From: G965214625 sp965214625
GTDB lineage: Bacteria > Pseudomonadota > Gammaproteobacteria > Arenicellales > Poriferihabitantaceae
Assembly: GCA_965214625.1 (NCBI GenBank)
Contig: OZ243962.1
Coordinates: 2,914,001 to 2,978,000, forward strand
DNA length: 64,000 nt
Direction of reading: 5' to 3'
Shown here: in pieces, positions 1-9,018 of the stretch
Layout of the letters: each line of letters starts with the position of its first letter
How positions within the stretch are numbered: the first letter of the stretch is position 1
The notes under the pieces: generated by a model
What the model was told of the DNA's origin: nothing
Databases searched by the model: none
The model's input: the letters and a program-made list of their open reading frames with translations, nothing else
Position numbers and translations under genes: made by a program

Positions 1-945
1 TTCAAGCCCCTGCTGTCTTGCAGCTTGCCTCAGAGCCCACAAAATATTGATTTGCATGGACTGGGATTTGTTCGGGATAAGGTGGCTTTTCGAAAGCTTG
101 TTGACGCCAATGTCTCGGATCTCGATCTGCGTGTTGGCATGCGTTTTTCGGAAGAGATGGCTGTCATTCTTCATCAGGCCTTGAAAGATGTCGCCAATAC
201 GATAAGGACGATGCCGGCCCACTACATGACTTATCCAAGTGGTGGGCAAGTTTTTCCTGTAAACAAGATCGGCAGAGTGTCGAGACCATCCTCATTGCAC
301 TTGAATCAGAACTATCTGCTCAGCTTCGGTGAAATGTTCATCCCAAAACATCTGTGGCGAACGCTGCAGCGCTTTGATGTCTGGATTGAGCCGGCCATTG
401 TTGCCGAATGGCAAAAACTCATAAAATCATATGCCTTAAAGCAGGGTATTCCGGTTGACAATACGGCCATGGTGGATGCGATGATATGGAGTAAGCGGGG
501 TCGCGGCGAGATTGAATTGGTACGGAAACGTGCATTGGAGATTTCGGCCTCGAAGCGTTTGTTCTGCGTTTGGAGTGGAAAGTTTCTGAATGACAAAAAT
601 CTGGATATCGATCATTGTCTGCCATGGACTGTCTGGAGCTGTGGCGATCTGTGGAACTTGATGCCGGCGCATCGGGCAGTCAATCGAAAGAAGAGTGCGA
701 AGTTGCCCACCGATCAACTGCTTCAATCGGCTCAAGAGCGGGTCATTGACTGGTGGAAGGTTGCTTATATGGATTATAAGCCAACCGTTTCCGAGCAGTT
801 TTTGCTTGAGGCAAAATCGAGCCTGCCGTGTATCCCATCGAACGATGATGCGCTGAACGGTATTTTTGAGGCCGTTTGTTATCAAAGGATACGACTGAAA
901 AATGACCAACAGGTGCCGGAATGGTCGGGCGAACAGTCCTCCTGA
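1..945 (+). CDS. HNH endonuclease domain protein (5' end outside window)
   Basis: The reading frame is open from the first base, so the gene very probably starts upstream. The first visible start candidate is a TTG at 25 with no ribosome binding site. Counting from that codon, residues 181-224 form an HNH nuclease core: CVWSG, then DIDHCLPW with the metal-binding Asp-His pair, then NLMPAHRAVNRKKS with the Asn/His positions. The preceding 180 residues contain no domain I recognise. HNH proteins of this kind cut DNA in restriction, homing or phage-defence settings. No partner methylase or helicase is visible because the window begins here, so the biological role is open. The HNH assignment is good; the function is not assigned. 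Confidence 0.7.
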   Translation, partial: FKPLLSCSLPQSPQNIDLHGLGFVRDKVAFRKLVDANVSDLDLRVGMRFSEEMAVILHQALKDVANTIRTMPAHYMTYPSGGQVFPVNKIGRVSRPSSLHLNQNYLLSFGEMFIPKHLWRTLQRFDVWIEPAIVAEWQKLIKSYALKQGIPVDNTAMVDAMIWSKRGRGEIELVRKRALEISASKRLFCVWSGKFLNDKNLDIDHCLPWTVWSCGDLWNLMPAHRAVNRKKSAKLPTDQLLQSAQERVIDWWKVAYMDYKPTVSEQFLLEAKSSLPCIPSNDDALNGIFEAVCYQRIRLKNDQQVPEWSGEQSS

Positions 946-1141
946 TCAGATGGGTGCTGCCTTCATTTTCCTCCTGTATCATGGGGATATCGATCGCAAG
1001 CAAAAACTGGAGAGGCAAGTCCCTGGTGGAAGTGACTCTCGTGAGAAAACTAATTGCTTGTTGGTGTGTGATATTGGGGCCAGGGGGCTGTTTCATTCTG
1101 CAGAAAAAAGATCAGATTCATTTGCCGCTGAGGAATAAAGT

Positions 1142-1960
1142 ATGAAGCCAAAGAGATGGTTTGACCCCAAAAACAAGATATTTCCGTATCAGGTGGGTTT
1201 TACCTCGCCGCCTCACGATTTTGATGCGGCGCCGACCGATTTTCTGAAAATGGCACCGGATGATGTTGGCGTTCACGGACGCATGTTGCATGTGCCCCAA
1301 TACAGCCATCAACTGGGCCAGCGCAAGGACAACTTCCATCTGCTTGAAGAATTCGTCGAATGCATGGCAAACAACGGGGCTGATGTCTGCGGTCAGGTCG
1401 GGAGCAACTGGGTCCATGCCGGGGGAAAGACACCCGAAGAGATACGGCTGTTTTGTGATCGGGTCAGTGATCGATATCAAACGCCGTTGCACATGGCTGG
1501 CATGTGCCTGGTGGAAGGGCTTGAGGCGTTGAATGTGGAAAAGGTTGCCCTGAATTCAGTGTACTACTGGCCGTCGTGGCGAGACGGGTTGGCCCGATTC
1601 TTACGCGAAGCTGGTTTTGATTTGATTTACGTCGGAAATTTCGTTGACCAGGGGTTTTATCCGACACAGGATGAAGTCAACGACTGCACCTGGATTTTCC
1701 CGGGCGACCTGGCGCAAAAATCAATGGAATATGTCGCAGAGCAAGTCTCCGGTGCCGAAGCGATCATTGTCAATGGCATGCCCAATTTTCGCAACCGGGA
1801 AGGTCGCACGCAACGCATGGTTTCATTGACGAGGGGACTGGAGGCGCAGATTGCGATACCTATTGTTTCTTCCGATGCGGCACTGTATTGGCGAATATTC
1901 AAAACATTGGGTATTGCACCGAAGACGGATCACGGAGCGCTGATGCGGACACTCTCGTGA
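1142..1960 (+). CDS. Asp/Glu racemase superfamily protein (maleate isomerase / arylmalonate decarboxylase-like)
   Basis: This 272-residue protein starts at an ATG preceded by a GAGGAATA ribosome binding site. The overall pattern fits the Asp/Glu racemase superfamily that includes maleate cis-trans isomerase and arylmalonate decarboxylase. It has an N-terminal segment with GFTSPPHDFD (19-28), a first candidate catalytic cysteine in ADVCGQVGSNW (about 80-90), and a second lobe with VNGMPNFR (about 210-217). The second catalytic cysteine of two-cysteine members is not at the expected place; an Asn-Gly occupies it. The substrate is therefore uncertain: maleate, a malonate derivative or a hydantoin-type compound are all possible. 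It is monocistronic and converges on the next gene across a hairpin. Confidence 0.55.
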   Translation: MKPKRWFDPKNKIFPYQVGFTSPPHDFDAAPTDFLKMAPDDVGVHGRMLHVPQYSHQLGQRKDNFHLLEEFVECMANNGADVCGQVGSNWVHAGGKTPEEIRLFCDRVSDRYQTPLHMAGMCLVEGLEALNVEKVALNSVYYWPSWRDGLARFLREAGFDLIYVGNFVDQGFYPTQDEVNDCTWIFPGDLAQKSMEYVAEQVSGAEAIIVNGMPNFRNREGRTQRMVSLTRGLEAQIAIPIVSSDAALYWRIFKTLGIAPKTDHGALMRTLS

Positions 1961-1966
1961 GCTTGC

Positions 1967-1990
1967 TGTCCAACGGTCGATCGTTGGACA
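1967..1990. terminator. Hairpin between convergent genes
   Basis: A perfect 9-bp stem, TGTCCAACG paired with CGTTGGACA around a 6-base loop, sits between the racemase-like gene stop (1960) and the stop of the convergent CocE gene (1997). On the plus strand it is followed within 20 bases by a T-rich run (CTTATTTTCT), so it is probably a terminator for the upstream gene and possibly bidirectional. Confidence 0.6.
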
Positions 1991-1996
1991 AGTGTC

Positions 1997-4000
1997 TTAT
2001 TTTCTGTCGATCAACGTATCCCAGTCCCGTTCGAAAACAAGTTTATCGCTTTCAAAGGCCTTGAGACTGGCTTTGATGTGAAAGTGTTCGTGACTGCAAC
2101 GCATTTCGGTGCGGGTTTCAGTCTGGATTTTCCAGTCATCTCTTTCAAGGTACTGCATCCCGGTAATGAGGGATCGTGCACTGTTCGGGTCATCGGGGTT
2201 GATCTGGTGACATTCGTGATTGATCTCATGCTTGATCAATCCGTGGACATGACTTTTTTGTTTTCCGAAATCGTTGAGAATGTCGACTTGTGTGGTGTTG
2301 GAATCATTGTCCCTTGTCACTTTGCGATGACTCTTGGGCGACTGGAGAATCGTTTGGGGATAGGGCTCACAAACCATCGCCTCCGGCAGTTCAGGACACT
2401 TTGACGACGGATCATCGTAAACCGGGAGTTGGACGAAACTGTCCGAATAGTCAACCGTCAGCATCATCGCATCCGCCGAGGGCCAGATCATTGGCCAGTG
2501 GGCAGTGGCGACGGCAAGACGGATTTGATGTCCTCGCGCAACCGTATACCCGCAATCATCCAGTTGGATTGAAATGGTCATCACCGATTCGCAGGCTAGC
2601 GGTTCGGGTGATTCGTATCCGTTTCGACAGGCGAGATTAAGGACGCCATAGGTAATCAGTGTGCTTTCGCCACCCGGTGCCACATCACACAGGCGAACAA
2701 CAATATTTCCGGTGGCCGTATTTGCGCGGATTGCCAGGGTGACAATCGGTGCGCCAAACAGTGACAGGGGGTCAGTGAGCACTTGCGTATCAAAAATCAA
2801 CGATTTCGCATCGTCGTCGCTTTGATCCGTCGGCCAGTCTGGCCCGAGCCACATGATGCAGTATGCGCCACCATGGATGCCTGTGTCCTGCGGCGATTGA
2901 ATCCGGGTGTGACCCCTGTTTTCCATAGACCGGCCAAGTCCCTTGGGGCCCAAGTACAGTCGTGTCATGTTGACATTTTGTGAAGGCCAGTGATTTTCTG
3001 CAATCCATCGACCTGCCCGATGGGTATAATTCGGTTTTGGTGGGACGCTGTCCATCAGATAGGCCCGGTACAAGGGGTTGTTCATGACCCCATTGTCTAT
3101 TCCCTTCAACCAGTAATCCCACCATGCCCTGGATTCCTGCAAAAATCCCATTTGCGGACCCGGTACGGCGAAGTGCGGATATTTATGTGCCCAGGGACCG
3201 ATGATGCCTTGTTTCGGACACGCCAAATGCGCAAGCATCCTTGGTATCGTATTGGAATACGCATCGTGCCAGCCACCGACAAGCAAGGTCGCCGCTTCTA
3301 TGTCCGCGTAATTTTCGTCAATGGAACCGTGTTTCCATTGTGCATCATGAAAAGGATGTTTTAACCATTTTTCAATAAGTAATGGGGTGTTATTCAATCT
3401 ATTTATCCATATTTCTTTCCAGTCATCGGGACGCAGTTGCGCATCTGGCGGGCGAGAGGAGTAGGAAAACATGGTACTTGCCCATCCCAGATTTTCCATC
3501 AGCAAGGCTCCACCCTTGTAGTGAATGTCATCGGTATAGCGATTATCGGTCGAACAAAGCGAGATAATGGCTTTCAACGCATCCGGTTTCCTTGCGGCCA
3601 CCTGAAGCGCGTTGAATCCGCCCCAGGAAATACCCATCATGCCGATGTTGCCGTTGCACCAGGATTGGTCGCACAGCCATTGAATGACCTCCAGCGCATC
3701 GTCCTGTTCCTGTTTGAGATATTCATCGAACATGAGGCCGTCGGAGTCGCCGTTCCCCCTCATGTCGACACGGACTCCGGCATACCCATGGCCGGCATAA
3801 TACGGATAGGTCAAGGCATCCCGCTCATGTGTGCCATCCCTTTTTCGGTAGGGCAGATATTCCAAAATGGCCGGAACAGGCTGCGAGACGGCACTGTTCG
3901 GCATCCAGATTTTGCCCGCCAGTCTGCAGCCATCGGACAGTGGGATCCAGCAGTTTTCGATTTCCGTGAATGCCTGTGGAAATGTCTTGATCGTCTTCAT
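1997..4000 (-). CDS. CocE/NonD family hydrolase (X-Pro dipeptidyl-peptidase S15 type)
   Basis: This 667-residue alpha/beta hydrolase has the full CocE/S15 layout. The nucleophile elbow GISWGG (123-128) places Ser125, GGWHDAY (242-248) gives the acid Asp246, and GPWAHKYPH (268-276) gives the base His272. A C-terminal jelly-roll region follows, including VRLCDVAPGG. Members hydrolyse acyl esters or amides such as cocaine, beta-lactam esters, glutaryl amides or X-Pro peptides; the substrate cannot be predicted. No signal peptide is apparent, so it is probably cytoplasmic. The gene stands alone on the minus strand and its 5' end is 139 bp from divergent purE. Confidence 0.85.
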   Translation of the reverse strand: MKTIKTFPQAFTEIENCWIPLSDGCRLAGKIWMPNSAVSQPVPAILEYLPYRKRDGTHERDALTYPYYAGHGYAGVRVDMRGNGDSDGLMFDEYLKQEQDDALEVIQWLCDQSWCNGNIGMMGISWGGFNALQVAARKPDALKAIISLCSTDNRYTDDIHYKGGALLMENLGWASTMFSYSSRPPDAQLRPDDWKEIWINRLNNTPLLIEKWLKHPFHDAQWKHGSIDENYADIEAATLLVGGWHDAYSNTIPRMLAHLACPKQGIIGPWAHKYPHFAVPGPQMGFLQESRAWWDYWLKGIDNGVMNNPLYRAYLMDSVPPKPNYTHRAGRWIAENHWPSQNVNMTRLYLGPKGLGRSMENRGHTRIQSPQDTGIHGGAYCIMWLGPDWPTDQSDDDAKSLIFDTQVLTDPLSLFGAPIVTLAIRANTATGNIVVRLCDVAPGGESTLITYGVLNLACRNGYESPEPLACESVMTISIQLDDCGYTVARGHQIRLAVATAHWPMIWPSADAMMLTVDYSDSFVQLPVYDDPSSKCPELPEAMVCEPYPQTILQSPKSHRKVTRDNDSNTTQVDILNDFGKQKSHVHGLIKHEINHECHQINPDDPNSARSLITGMQYLERDDWKIQTETRTEMRCSHEHFHIKASLKAFESDKLVFERDWDTLIDRK

Positions 4001-4139
4001 GTTTTGTCGGGAAAGAGGATGAAAGGAAATCAGGATTAATAGTATGATACCAACTATACAGTCGCTACGGTTTGATTCGTCATGTCATTTTGCATGCATC
4101 ACCGCCGTGTTGCGTTTTTACCATCAACATTGAGTCGCG

Positions 4140-4658
4140 ATGAAAAATTCGGGAACAAGTGACAAAAAATCGCTGCCACGGGTGGCCGTTATTATGGGGT
4201 CGAAGTCTGATTGGACAACGATGTCCCAGGCATGCAATGCGCTTGATGCACTGGAGCTGCCCTATCATGTCGAGGTCATTTCCGCGCATCGTACGCCTCA
4301 GAAGTTGATGGAATTTGCCAGTACCGCCAGGCAAAGCGGGTTGGAGGTAATTGTGGCCGGCGCCGGTGGTGCAGCGCATCTCCCGGGCATGATTGCTGCC
4401 TCAACCAGTCTGCCGGTCCTGGGCGTACCGGTTGAGAGCAGGATGCTCAAGGGAATGGACAGCTTGCTGTCCATTGTTCAAATGCCCAAAGGTATTGCCG
4501 TGGGTGCGTTGGCGATTGGAGAAGGAGGGGCTTTTAACGCCGGGTTGATGGCCGGGCAGATTGTGGCGCTTAGTGACGCGTCCCTGGCGCAAAGGATTGA
4601 CCGCTGGCGGGCGGCACAAACCCGGGCAGTCCTGGATCATCCCGACCCCAGGGAATAA
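4140..4658 (+). CDS. purE: N5-carboxyaminoimidazole ribonucleotide mutase PurE
   Basis: PurE converts N5-CAIR to CAIR in purine synthesis. The 172-residue length is normal for class I bacterial PurE. Diagnostic motifs are GSKSDW near residue 20, SAHRTP near 48 with the catalytic histidine, and AGAGGAAHLPGM near 73-84. Four bases separate its stop from the purK start, giving the standard purE-purK operon. The slightly long N-terminus before VAVIMG may mean translation starts a few codons downstream, but no alternative ATG is present. Confidence 0.95.
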   Translation: MKNSGTSDKKSLPRVAVIMGSKSDWTTMSQACNALDALELPYHVEVISAHRTPQKLMEFASTARQSGLEVIVAGAGGAAHLPGMIAASTSLPVLGVPVESRMLKGMDSLLSIVQMPKGIAVGALAIGEGGAFNAGLMAGQIVALSDASLAQRIDRWRAAQTRAVLDHPDPRE

Positions 4659-4662
4659 TCAC

Positions 4663-5802
4663 ATGGATTCGTTTTTCAGCCGGTCCATCCTGGTGCTGGG
4701 TGGCGGTCAGTTGGGCCTGATGCTGGCCGAGTCTGCGGCTCACCTTGGTATTGGATTGGATCGGGTGGATACCGCGACGGATCAATTGATTCCGGGAACG
4801 TCGCTATTGAGACTGCCGACGGGAACCGATGAACTGGGCTGTCGCTATTCGGTGATTACGGCCGAAATGGAGCATCTTCCTGAGACTGGATTGGTGCGTC
4901 ATCTGCGTCAATCGACCGCATGGGCGAATAAAAAATCATTCGATATCCTGCCTTCCAGACAAAGACAAAAAGAGTTGCTCGATGATATCGGCGTGGCCAA
5001 TGCCCCGTGGTGTTTGCTCGACAGCCGTGATGCCATCCATCAGGCCCACAGGGCATTGGGTGACACATTAATTGTCAAGACCGTCCGCGGAGGCTACGAT
5101 GGCAAGGGGCAGTGGGTCATCCGAAAGGGAGTATCGAATGCCATTCCCCCAGCGTTGTTCGGTCAGTTGATTGCAGAGAAGGAGATCAGATTTCACCGGG
5201 AGGTTTCTTTGGTGGGCGCCCGAACATCCGATGGAAATACGACCTACTTCCCGTTGACGGAAAATCATCATCACAAGGGCATTTTGCGCTATAGCTTTGC
5301 CCCGATCAATGATCCGGCAAACCTGCAGCAAAAAGCCGAGCAGATGTTGGGGATGATCATGAGTGAGCTGGACTATGTCGGTGTAATGGCGATGGAGTGT
5401 TTCGATTCAAGGACTGGTCTGATCGTTAATGAATTGGCACCGAGAGTCCACAACAGCGGGCACTGGACGCAGTCCGGGTCTGCTGTCAGTCAATTTGATT
5501 TGCATGTACGGGCGTTGGCAGGATTGCCTTTCCCTTGCAATTTGACCTTTGATCGGACTTTGATGTTGAATTTGATCGGCTGTGAATATAATCCAAGATG
5601 GAATGAATTCGATGGGGTGTATTGCTACTGGTATCGAAAGGAGCGCAGGGACAATCGAAAACTGGGTCATATCAATCTGAAGGCAGGTACGGACACCCAG
5701 CTTGCCCAGAGAGTGGAACAATTGCGTCCGCTGCTGGATCTGGAACACCGACAACTGCTGGACCGAGGAGCCCGTCATGTGATGGGGATTCGGGAAACCT
5801 GA
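4663..5802 (+). CDS. purK: 5-(carboxyamino)imidazole ribonucleotide synthase PurK
   Basis: PurK uses ATP and bicarbonate to carboxylate AIR to N5-CAIR, the substrate of PurE encoded just upstream. I place the start at the ATG at 4663 (379 residues), because the frame upstream of it lies inside purE and the protein then begins with the expected SILVLGGGQLG nucleotide-binding strand. The ATP-grasp signature NELAPRVHNSGHWT is intact, as is the loop around GGYDGKGQW. The C-terminal 80 residues are less conserved but the overall length is typical. Confidence 0.93.
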   Translation: MDSFFSRSILVLGGGQLGLMLAESAAHLGIGLDRVDTATDQLIPGTSLLRLPTGTDELGCRYSVITAEMEHLPETGLVRHLRQSTAWANKKSFDILPSRQRQKELLDDIGVANAPWCLLDSRDAIHQAHRALGDTLIVKTVRGGYDGKGQWVIRKGVSNAIPPALFGQLIAEKEIRFHREVSLVGARTSDGNTTYFPLTENHHHKGILRYSFAPINDPANLQQKAEQMLGMIMSELDYVGVMAMECFDSRTGLIVNELAPRVHNSGHWTQSGSAVSQFDLHVRALAGLPFPCNLTFDRTLMLNLIGCEYNPRWNEFDGVYCYWYRKERRDNRKLGHINLKAGTDTQLAQRVEQLRPLLDLEHRQLLDRGARHVMGIRET

Positions 5803-6009
5803 TATGGCCCCGTTGTAAGATCGAACCGGATGGTGACTCCTCTACAACCAGCTGCCATGTAACGCTGGATGGTGCGACGGTTCCCTGGCCGGATGATGAA
5901 CGCGGTGCCGGATACCAACGACCGTCGGTTGTTGGTCCGTTTTCATTCTTTCGTCAATCTGGATTTGATTCGATGACCTGTCCTTGGAGCCTCGGACCGT
6001 TCATCGCAT

Positions 6010-6798
6010 ATGCCGGGATATCCGATCATGCCCTTCGATGTATTTGATTTAAGTTGGACTCTCTACATCTACGTGCTGTTCGTTGTCAGCTTTGCAGGTC
6101 TGATTCACGGTGCGATGGGGCTTGGATTCCCGATGATTGCGACGCCCCTGATTGCGATATTTTTGGATGTGCGTTTGGCTATCTTGCTGACATTGCTGCC
6201 GACTGTGTCGGTCAATGTCGCCAGTATATGGGATGGCGATGATTACAGGAACAGCCTATCAGAGTATCGGGCTTTGTTGTTGTTTGTACTGATCGGAGCC
6301 ATATTCGGCGCCAATCTGCTGGTCTTTCTTGATCCGGCACCTTTCCGTTTGGTCTTGGCAATCTTGATACTCACCTATCTTGGAACGACCTTGTTCGGTT
6401 GGGTGCCCACCGGTTGGTTCAGTGACAAGAACACAGGGGTGATGATCGGGTTTGGTCTGATTGCAGGCATATCCGGCGGTATTACCAATGTCATGGTGGC
6501 CGTATTGGTCATCTATTTTATCAGTATCGGGATCAGGAGAACCAAAATGGTGCCCATTCTCAATACCTGCTTTCTGCTCGGCAAACTCTCGCAAATCACG
6601 ATTCTGTCGTTCGCGGGCCTGGTCAGTCTTGGATTGCTCTATCAGACAGCACCGTTTGCACTGGCTGCTGTTGTCTCTTTATTTGGTGGACAACGGCTTG
6701 CGTCGAAAATCAGTCTGCAACAGTACCAGAATCTGCTCTATGTCTTGTTGTTTGGATTGGCGATGATATTGATTGTCCAGTTCGTCGGGGCGCAATAA
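6010..6798 (+). CDS. TauE/SafE family membrane permease
   Basis: This 262-residue, very hydrophobic protein has about eight predicted membrane segments in two homologous halves. The first half has GLIHGAMGLGFPMIATPL (about 30-48) and the second has GLIAGISGGITNVMVAVLV (about 153-171). These are the duplicated glycine-rich motifs of the TauE/SafE family, which exports or imports small anions such as sulfite, sulfoacetate or taurine breakdown products. The start may be the ATG at 6010 or the ATG at 6028; neither has a clear ribosome binding site. The 207 bp upstream to purK hold no recognisable gene. The substrate is unknown. Confidence 0.85.
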   Translation: MPGYPIMPFDVFDLSWTLYIYVLFVVSFAGLIHGAMGLGFPMIATPLIAIFLDVRLAILLTLLPTVSVNVASIWDGDDYRNSLSEYRALLLFVLIGAIFGANLLVFLDPAPFRLVLAILILTYLGTTLFGWVPTGWFSDKNTGVMIGFGLIAGISGGITNVMVAVLVIYFISIGIRRTKMVPILNTCFLLGKLSQITILSFAGLVSLGLLYQTAPFALAAVVSLFGGQRLASKISLQQYQNLLYVLLFGLAMILIVQFVGAQ

Positions 6799-6921
6799 GT
6801 GGGATAGATGAAAGGGAACCGGACTTAATTTCGAAGGGGTTTCGGTCGCTGTGGCGGTAAAAGGCAGTCTCTTTCTCCAATATTGGATATCGCATATCCG
6901 GTATGTAATACCATAATTGCA

Positions 6922-8090
6922 ATGATGATAGAAAGAGAGTGTTATCAAGCCATACGGGATTATTTGGCGTTATTTCCCGCAGTGGTCCTGTTTGGCCCGC
7001 GCCAGGTGGGCAAGACGACACTGGCGATCGATATTGTACGAGATCGCGAGAGTGTTTATCTGGATTTGGAAAATCCAAGGGACCGGAATAAATTGTCAGA
7101 TGCAGACAGGTATTTGGAGGGGCCACGAAGACAAGCTCGTCGTATTGGACGAAGTTCACCGGATTCCGGAACTGTTTCAGATATTACGTGGGCTGATTGA
7201 CCGGGGACGGAGAAAGGGTTTCAGGACGGGTCGTTTCTTGCTGCTGGGGTCTGCTTCGATCGATTTGTTGAAACAGACGGGAGAGAGTTTGGCGGGTCGT
7301 GTATCTTGAGCTTCCTCCGGTTGGCGTATTGGAAGTGGGTTCTGAAGACAGGGAACGGGTATGGGTGCGGGGCGGGTTCCCTAACAGTTTCCTTGCAGAA
7401 ACGGATGAACAGAGCATGATGTGGCGGGAGCACTTGATCAAGACCTATCTGGAGAGAGACATTCCCGCTTTAGGGCCACGTATTCCGGTGGAAACGTTAT
7501 ATAGGTTCTGGATGATGCTGGCTCATAGCCAGGGCCGTGTTCTCAATGCCGCGCAATTGGCGCGAAGTCTTGCCGTGGATGGAAAGACCATTACCAGATA
7601 TCTCGATCTGATGGTTGACCTGTTGCTTGTCAGACGGCTTCAGCCGTTTCATGCCAACATAAAGAAGCGGCTGGTCAAGTCGCCGAAGATCTATGTTCGT
7701 GATAGCGGGATAGTCCATACCCTGCTGGGTATACTTGATCGGGAGTCCTTGTTCGGGCATCCGATTGCGGGTGCAAGCTGGGAGGGTTTTGTTATCGACA
7801 ATTTGTTATCAGTGGCACCCGACAGGACATTGCCCAGTTTCTATCGGACATCTGCAGGGGCGGAGATTGATTTGATTTTGGAATTCCCGGGGTTGTCAGA
7901 AAAGTGGGCAATCGAAATCAAGAGTGGACTGTCACCCAAACCGACCAAGGGCTTTTACAATGCGATAGCAGACATTGAGCCGGATAAATCATTTATTGTC
8001 TACCCGGGAGACGAGCAGTACCCGATCTCGGAAGCCGTAGCGGTAATCGGTTTGTCGGAAATGGTACAACTGGTTGCGGGCCGCCGTTAA
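6922..8090 (+). pseudogene. DUF4143-type AAA ATPase, broken by two frameshifts
   Basis: The gene reads continuously as an AAA ATPase with C-terminal DUF4143 only if the frame changes twice. The first segment begins MMIERECYQAIRDYL, has Walker A GPRQVGKTT, and runs to ...DADRYLEG near 7122. There the frame moves and continues HEDKLVVLDEVH (Walker B) to ...ESLAGRVS with a stop near 7307. The third frame picks up at YLELPPVGVLEV (about 7302) and runs intact to 8090, including the DUF4143 motif YVRDSGIVHTLLG and the nuclease-like tail IEIKSG. The first break fits a one-base insertion next to a GGGG run; the second fits a small deletion or duplication at GTATC. Either real decay or two sequencing errors is possible. 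Two other members of this ATPase class occur in the window. Confidence 0.8.
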
Positions 8091-8179
8091 AGGACCATTC
8101 GATTTTCTTGACCGTTGTTGGGTATGCCACATCATTTCTTTGATGTTCCATTATGTGACATAAGGGCAGGTCTTCTTGC

Positions 8180-8219
8180 TTGATGTTTACTTTTATATAA
8201 CCTAATATTAGTACTAATA
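8180..8219 (+). promoter_or_regulatory. Candidate promoter with palindromic operator for the toxin-antitoxin pair
   Basis: A -35-like TTGATG (8180-8185) is separated by 17 bases from a -10-like TAATAT (8203-8208). A perfect 14-bp palindrome TATTAGTACTAATA (8206-8219) overlaps the end of the -10 element. This is where type II antitoxins usually bind to autorepress their operon. The palindrome is directly visible; its use as an operator is inferred. Confidence 0.5.
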
Positions 8220-8245
8220 AAAGGTCTTTTAGAAGGATGAGTATC

Positions 8246-8500
8246 ATGGCTGCTCTATATCCCATCTTGGCTGATGTCAGTGTTGGCATTTCCGAGTTAA
8301 AGAAAAATCCAATGTCAGTAGTTGAACAGGGGGAAGGCGCGCCCGTAGTCATTCTTAATCGGAATGAGCCGGTTTTCTATGTCGTGCCTGCCGAAGCTTA
8401 TGAAGCATTGATAGATAAGCTCGAAGATATTGAACTGGCGGCAATTGTCCGGGACCGTTTGAATCAACCTGAAATCGAGTTTTCACTGGATGAGCTATAG
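8246..8500 (+). CDS. Type II antitoxin, RelB/Phd-YefM-like (StbD type)
   Basis: This 84-residue protein starts at the ATG at 8246, which has AGAAGG nine bases upstream. The in-frame ATG at 8237 lies directly against that ribosome binding site and is less likely. The N-terminal part has the Phd/YefM pattern VSVGISELKKNPMSVV, followed by a strand pair with APVVILNRNEPVFYVVPAEAYEAL. The C-terminal 30 residues are acidic and would wrap the toxin. It overlaps the toxin gene by 11 bases, a standard translational coupling arrangement. It would bind its own promoter and neutralise the RelE-like toxin. Confidence 0.88.
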   Translation: MAALYPILADVSVGISELKKNPMSVVEQGEGAPVVILNRNEPVFYVVPAEAYEALIDKLEDIELAAIVRDRLNQPEIEFSLDEL

Positions 8501-8774
8501 ACTGGTATTTAAAGTCGATGCAAAAAAGGAGTGGGATAGATTGGATGTTGCGATTCAGAAGCGATTCAAAAAGAAACTGGTGGAACGCATCAAGGTTCCC
8601 AGAATAGAGAGTTCACGACTAATCGACATGCAGGATTGCTATAAGATCAAGCTGCGTAGCATCGGTTATCGGCTGGTGTATCAGGTGCGCGATGCGGAGT
8701 TGGTTATCGCTGTGGTTGCGGTTGGCAAACGTGAACGTCATGCCGTTTACAAATCAGCAATAAAACGTATTTAG
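8490..8774 (+). CDS. Type II toxin, RelE/ParE superfamily
   Basis: This 94-residue basic protein begins at an ATG inside the last codons of the antitoxin gene. Its pattern is typical RelE: YRLVFKVDAKKEWDRLD, RLIDMQDCYKIKLRS, GYRLVYQVRD and a C-terminal VGKRERHAVYK. The C-terminal basic and aromatic residues (K, R, R, Y) correspond to the RelE mRNA-cleavage surface, so an mRNA interferase is more likely than a ParE gyrase poison. The reading frame is complete with no sign of decay, unlike the ATPase just upstream. Confidence 0.9.
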   Translation: MSYRLVFKVDAKKEWDRLDVAIQKRFKKKLVERIKVPRIESSRLIDMQDCYKIKLRSIGYRLVYQVRDAELVIAVVAVGKRERHAVYKSAIKRI

Positions 8775-8788
8775 TCCTTGCTAAATAC
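8767..8788 (+). terminator. Hairpin at the end of the toxin gene
   Basis: An 8-bp stem, GTATTTAG paired with CTAAATAC around TCCTTG, begins inside the last codons of the toxin gene and ends just after its stop. There is no T tract, so it would be a weak terminator or a 3' end stabiliser. Confidence 0.4.
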
Positions 8789-9018
8789 ACAGAACTCGAT
8801 TTCCTTAAAAGGGGTATTGGCGGAATTTGGCAGTGAAGAGAGAAAGTGATTTTCAAGCCATGCCATCAGATTTCACTGGGCATCGACACCATCGATTGGT
8901 CGTTGTACCGAAACGATCTCCTATCTTGAGCAAACGCTTGTCCCGTCATGCTTTTCAGTGCCAGGCGGCGGGGGGATTTTCAAGCCAGTAAAACCGTTTA
9001 TCGTGTAACCGAACCATC

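Noticed and set aside
1142..1960. Assigning the racemase-like protein firmly as maleate isomerase
   Set aside because: The second catalytic cysteine expected in maleate isomerase is not visible, so only the superfamily is claimed.
8767..8788. Toxin-gene hairpin as a strong intrinsic terminator
   Set aside because: There is no T tract and the stem is only 8 bp, so it is listed with low confidence.
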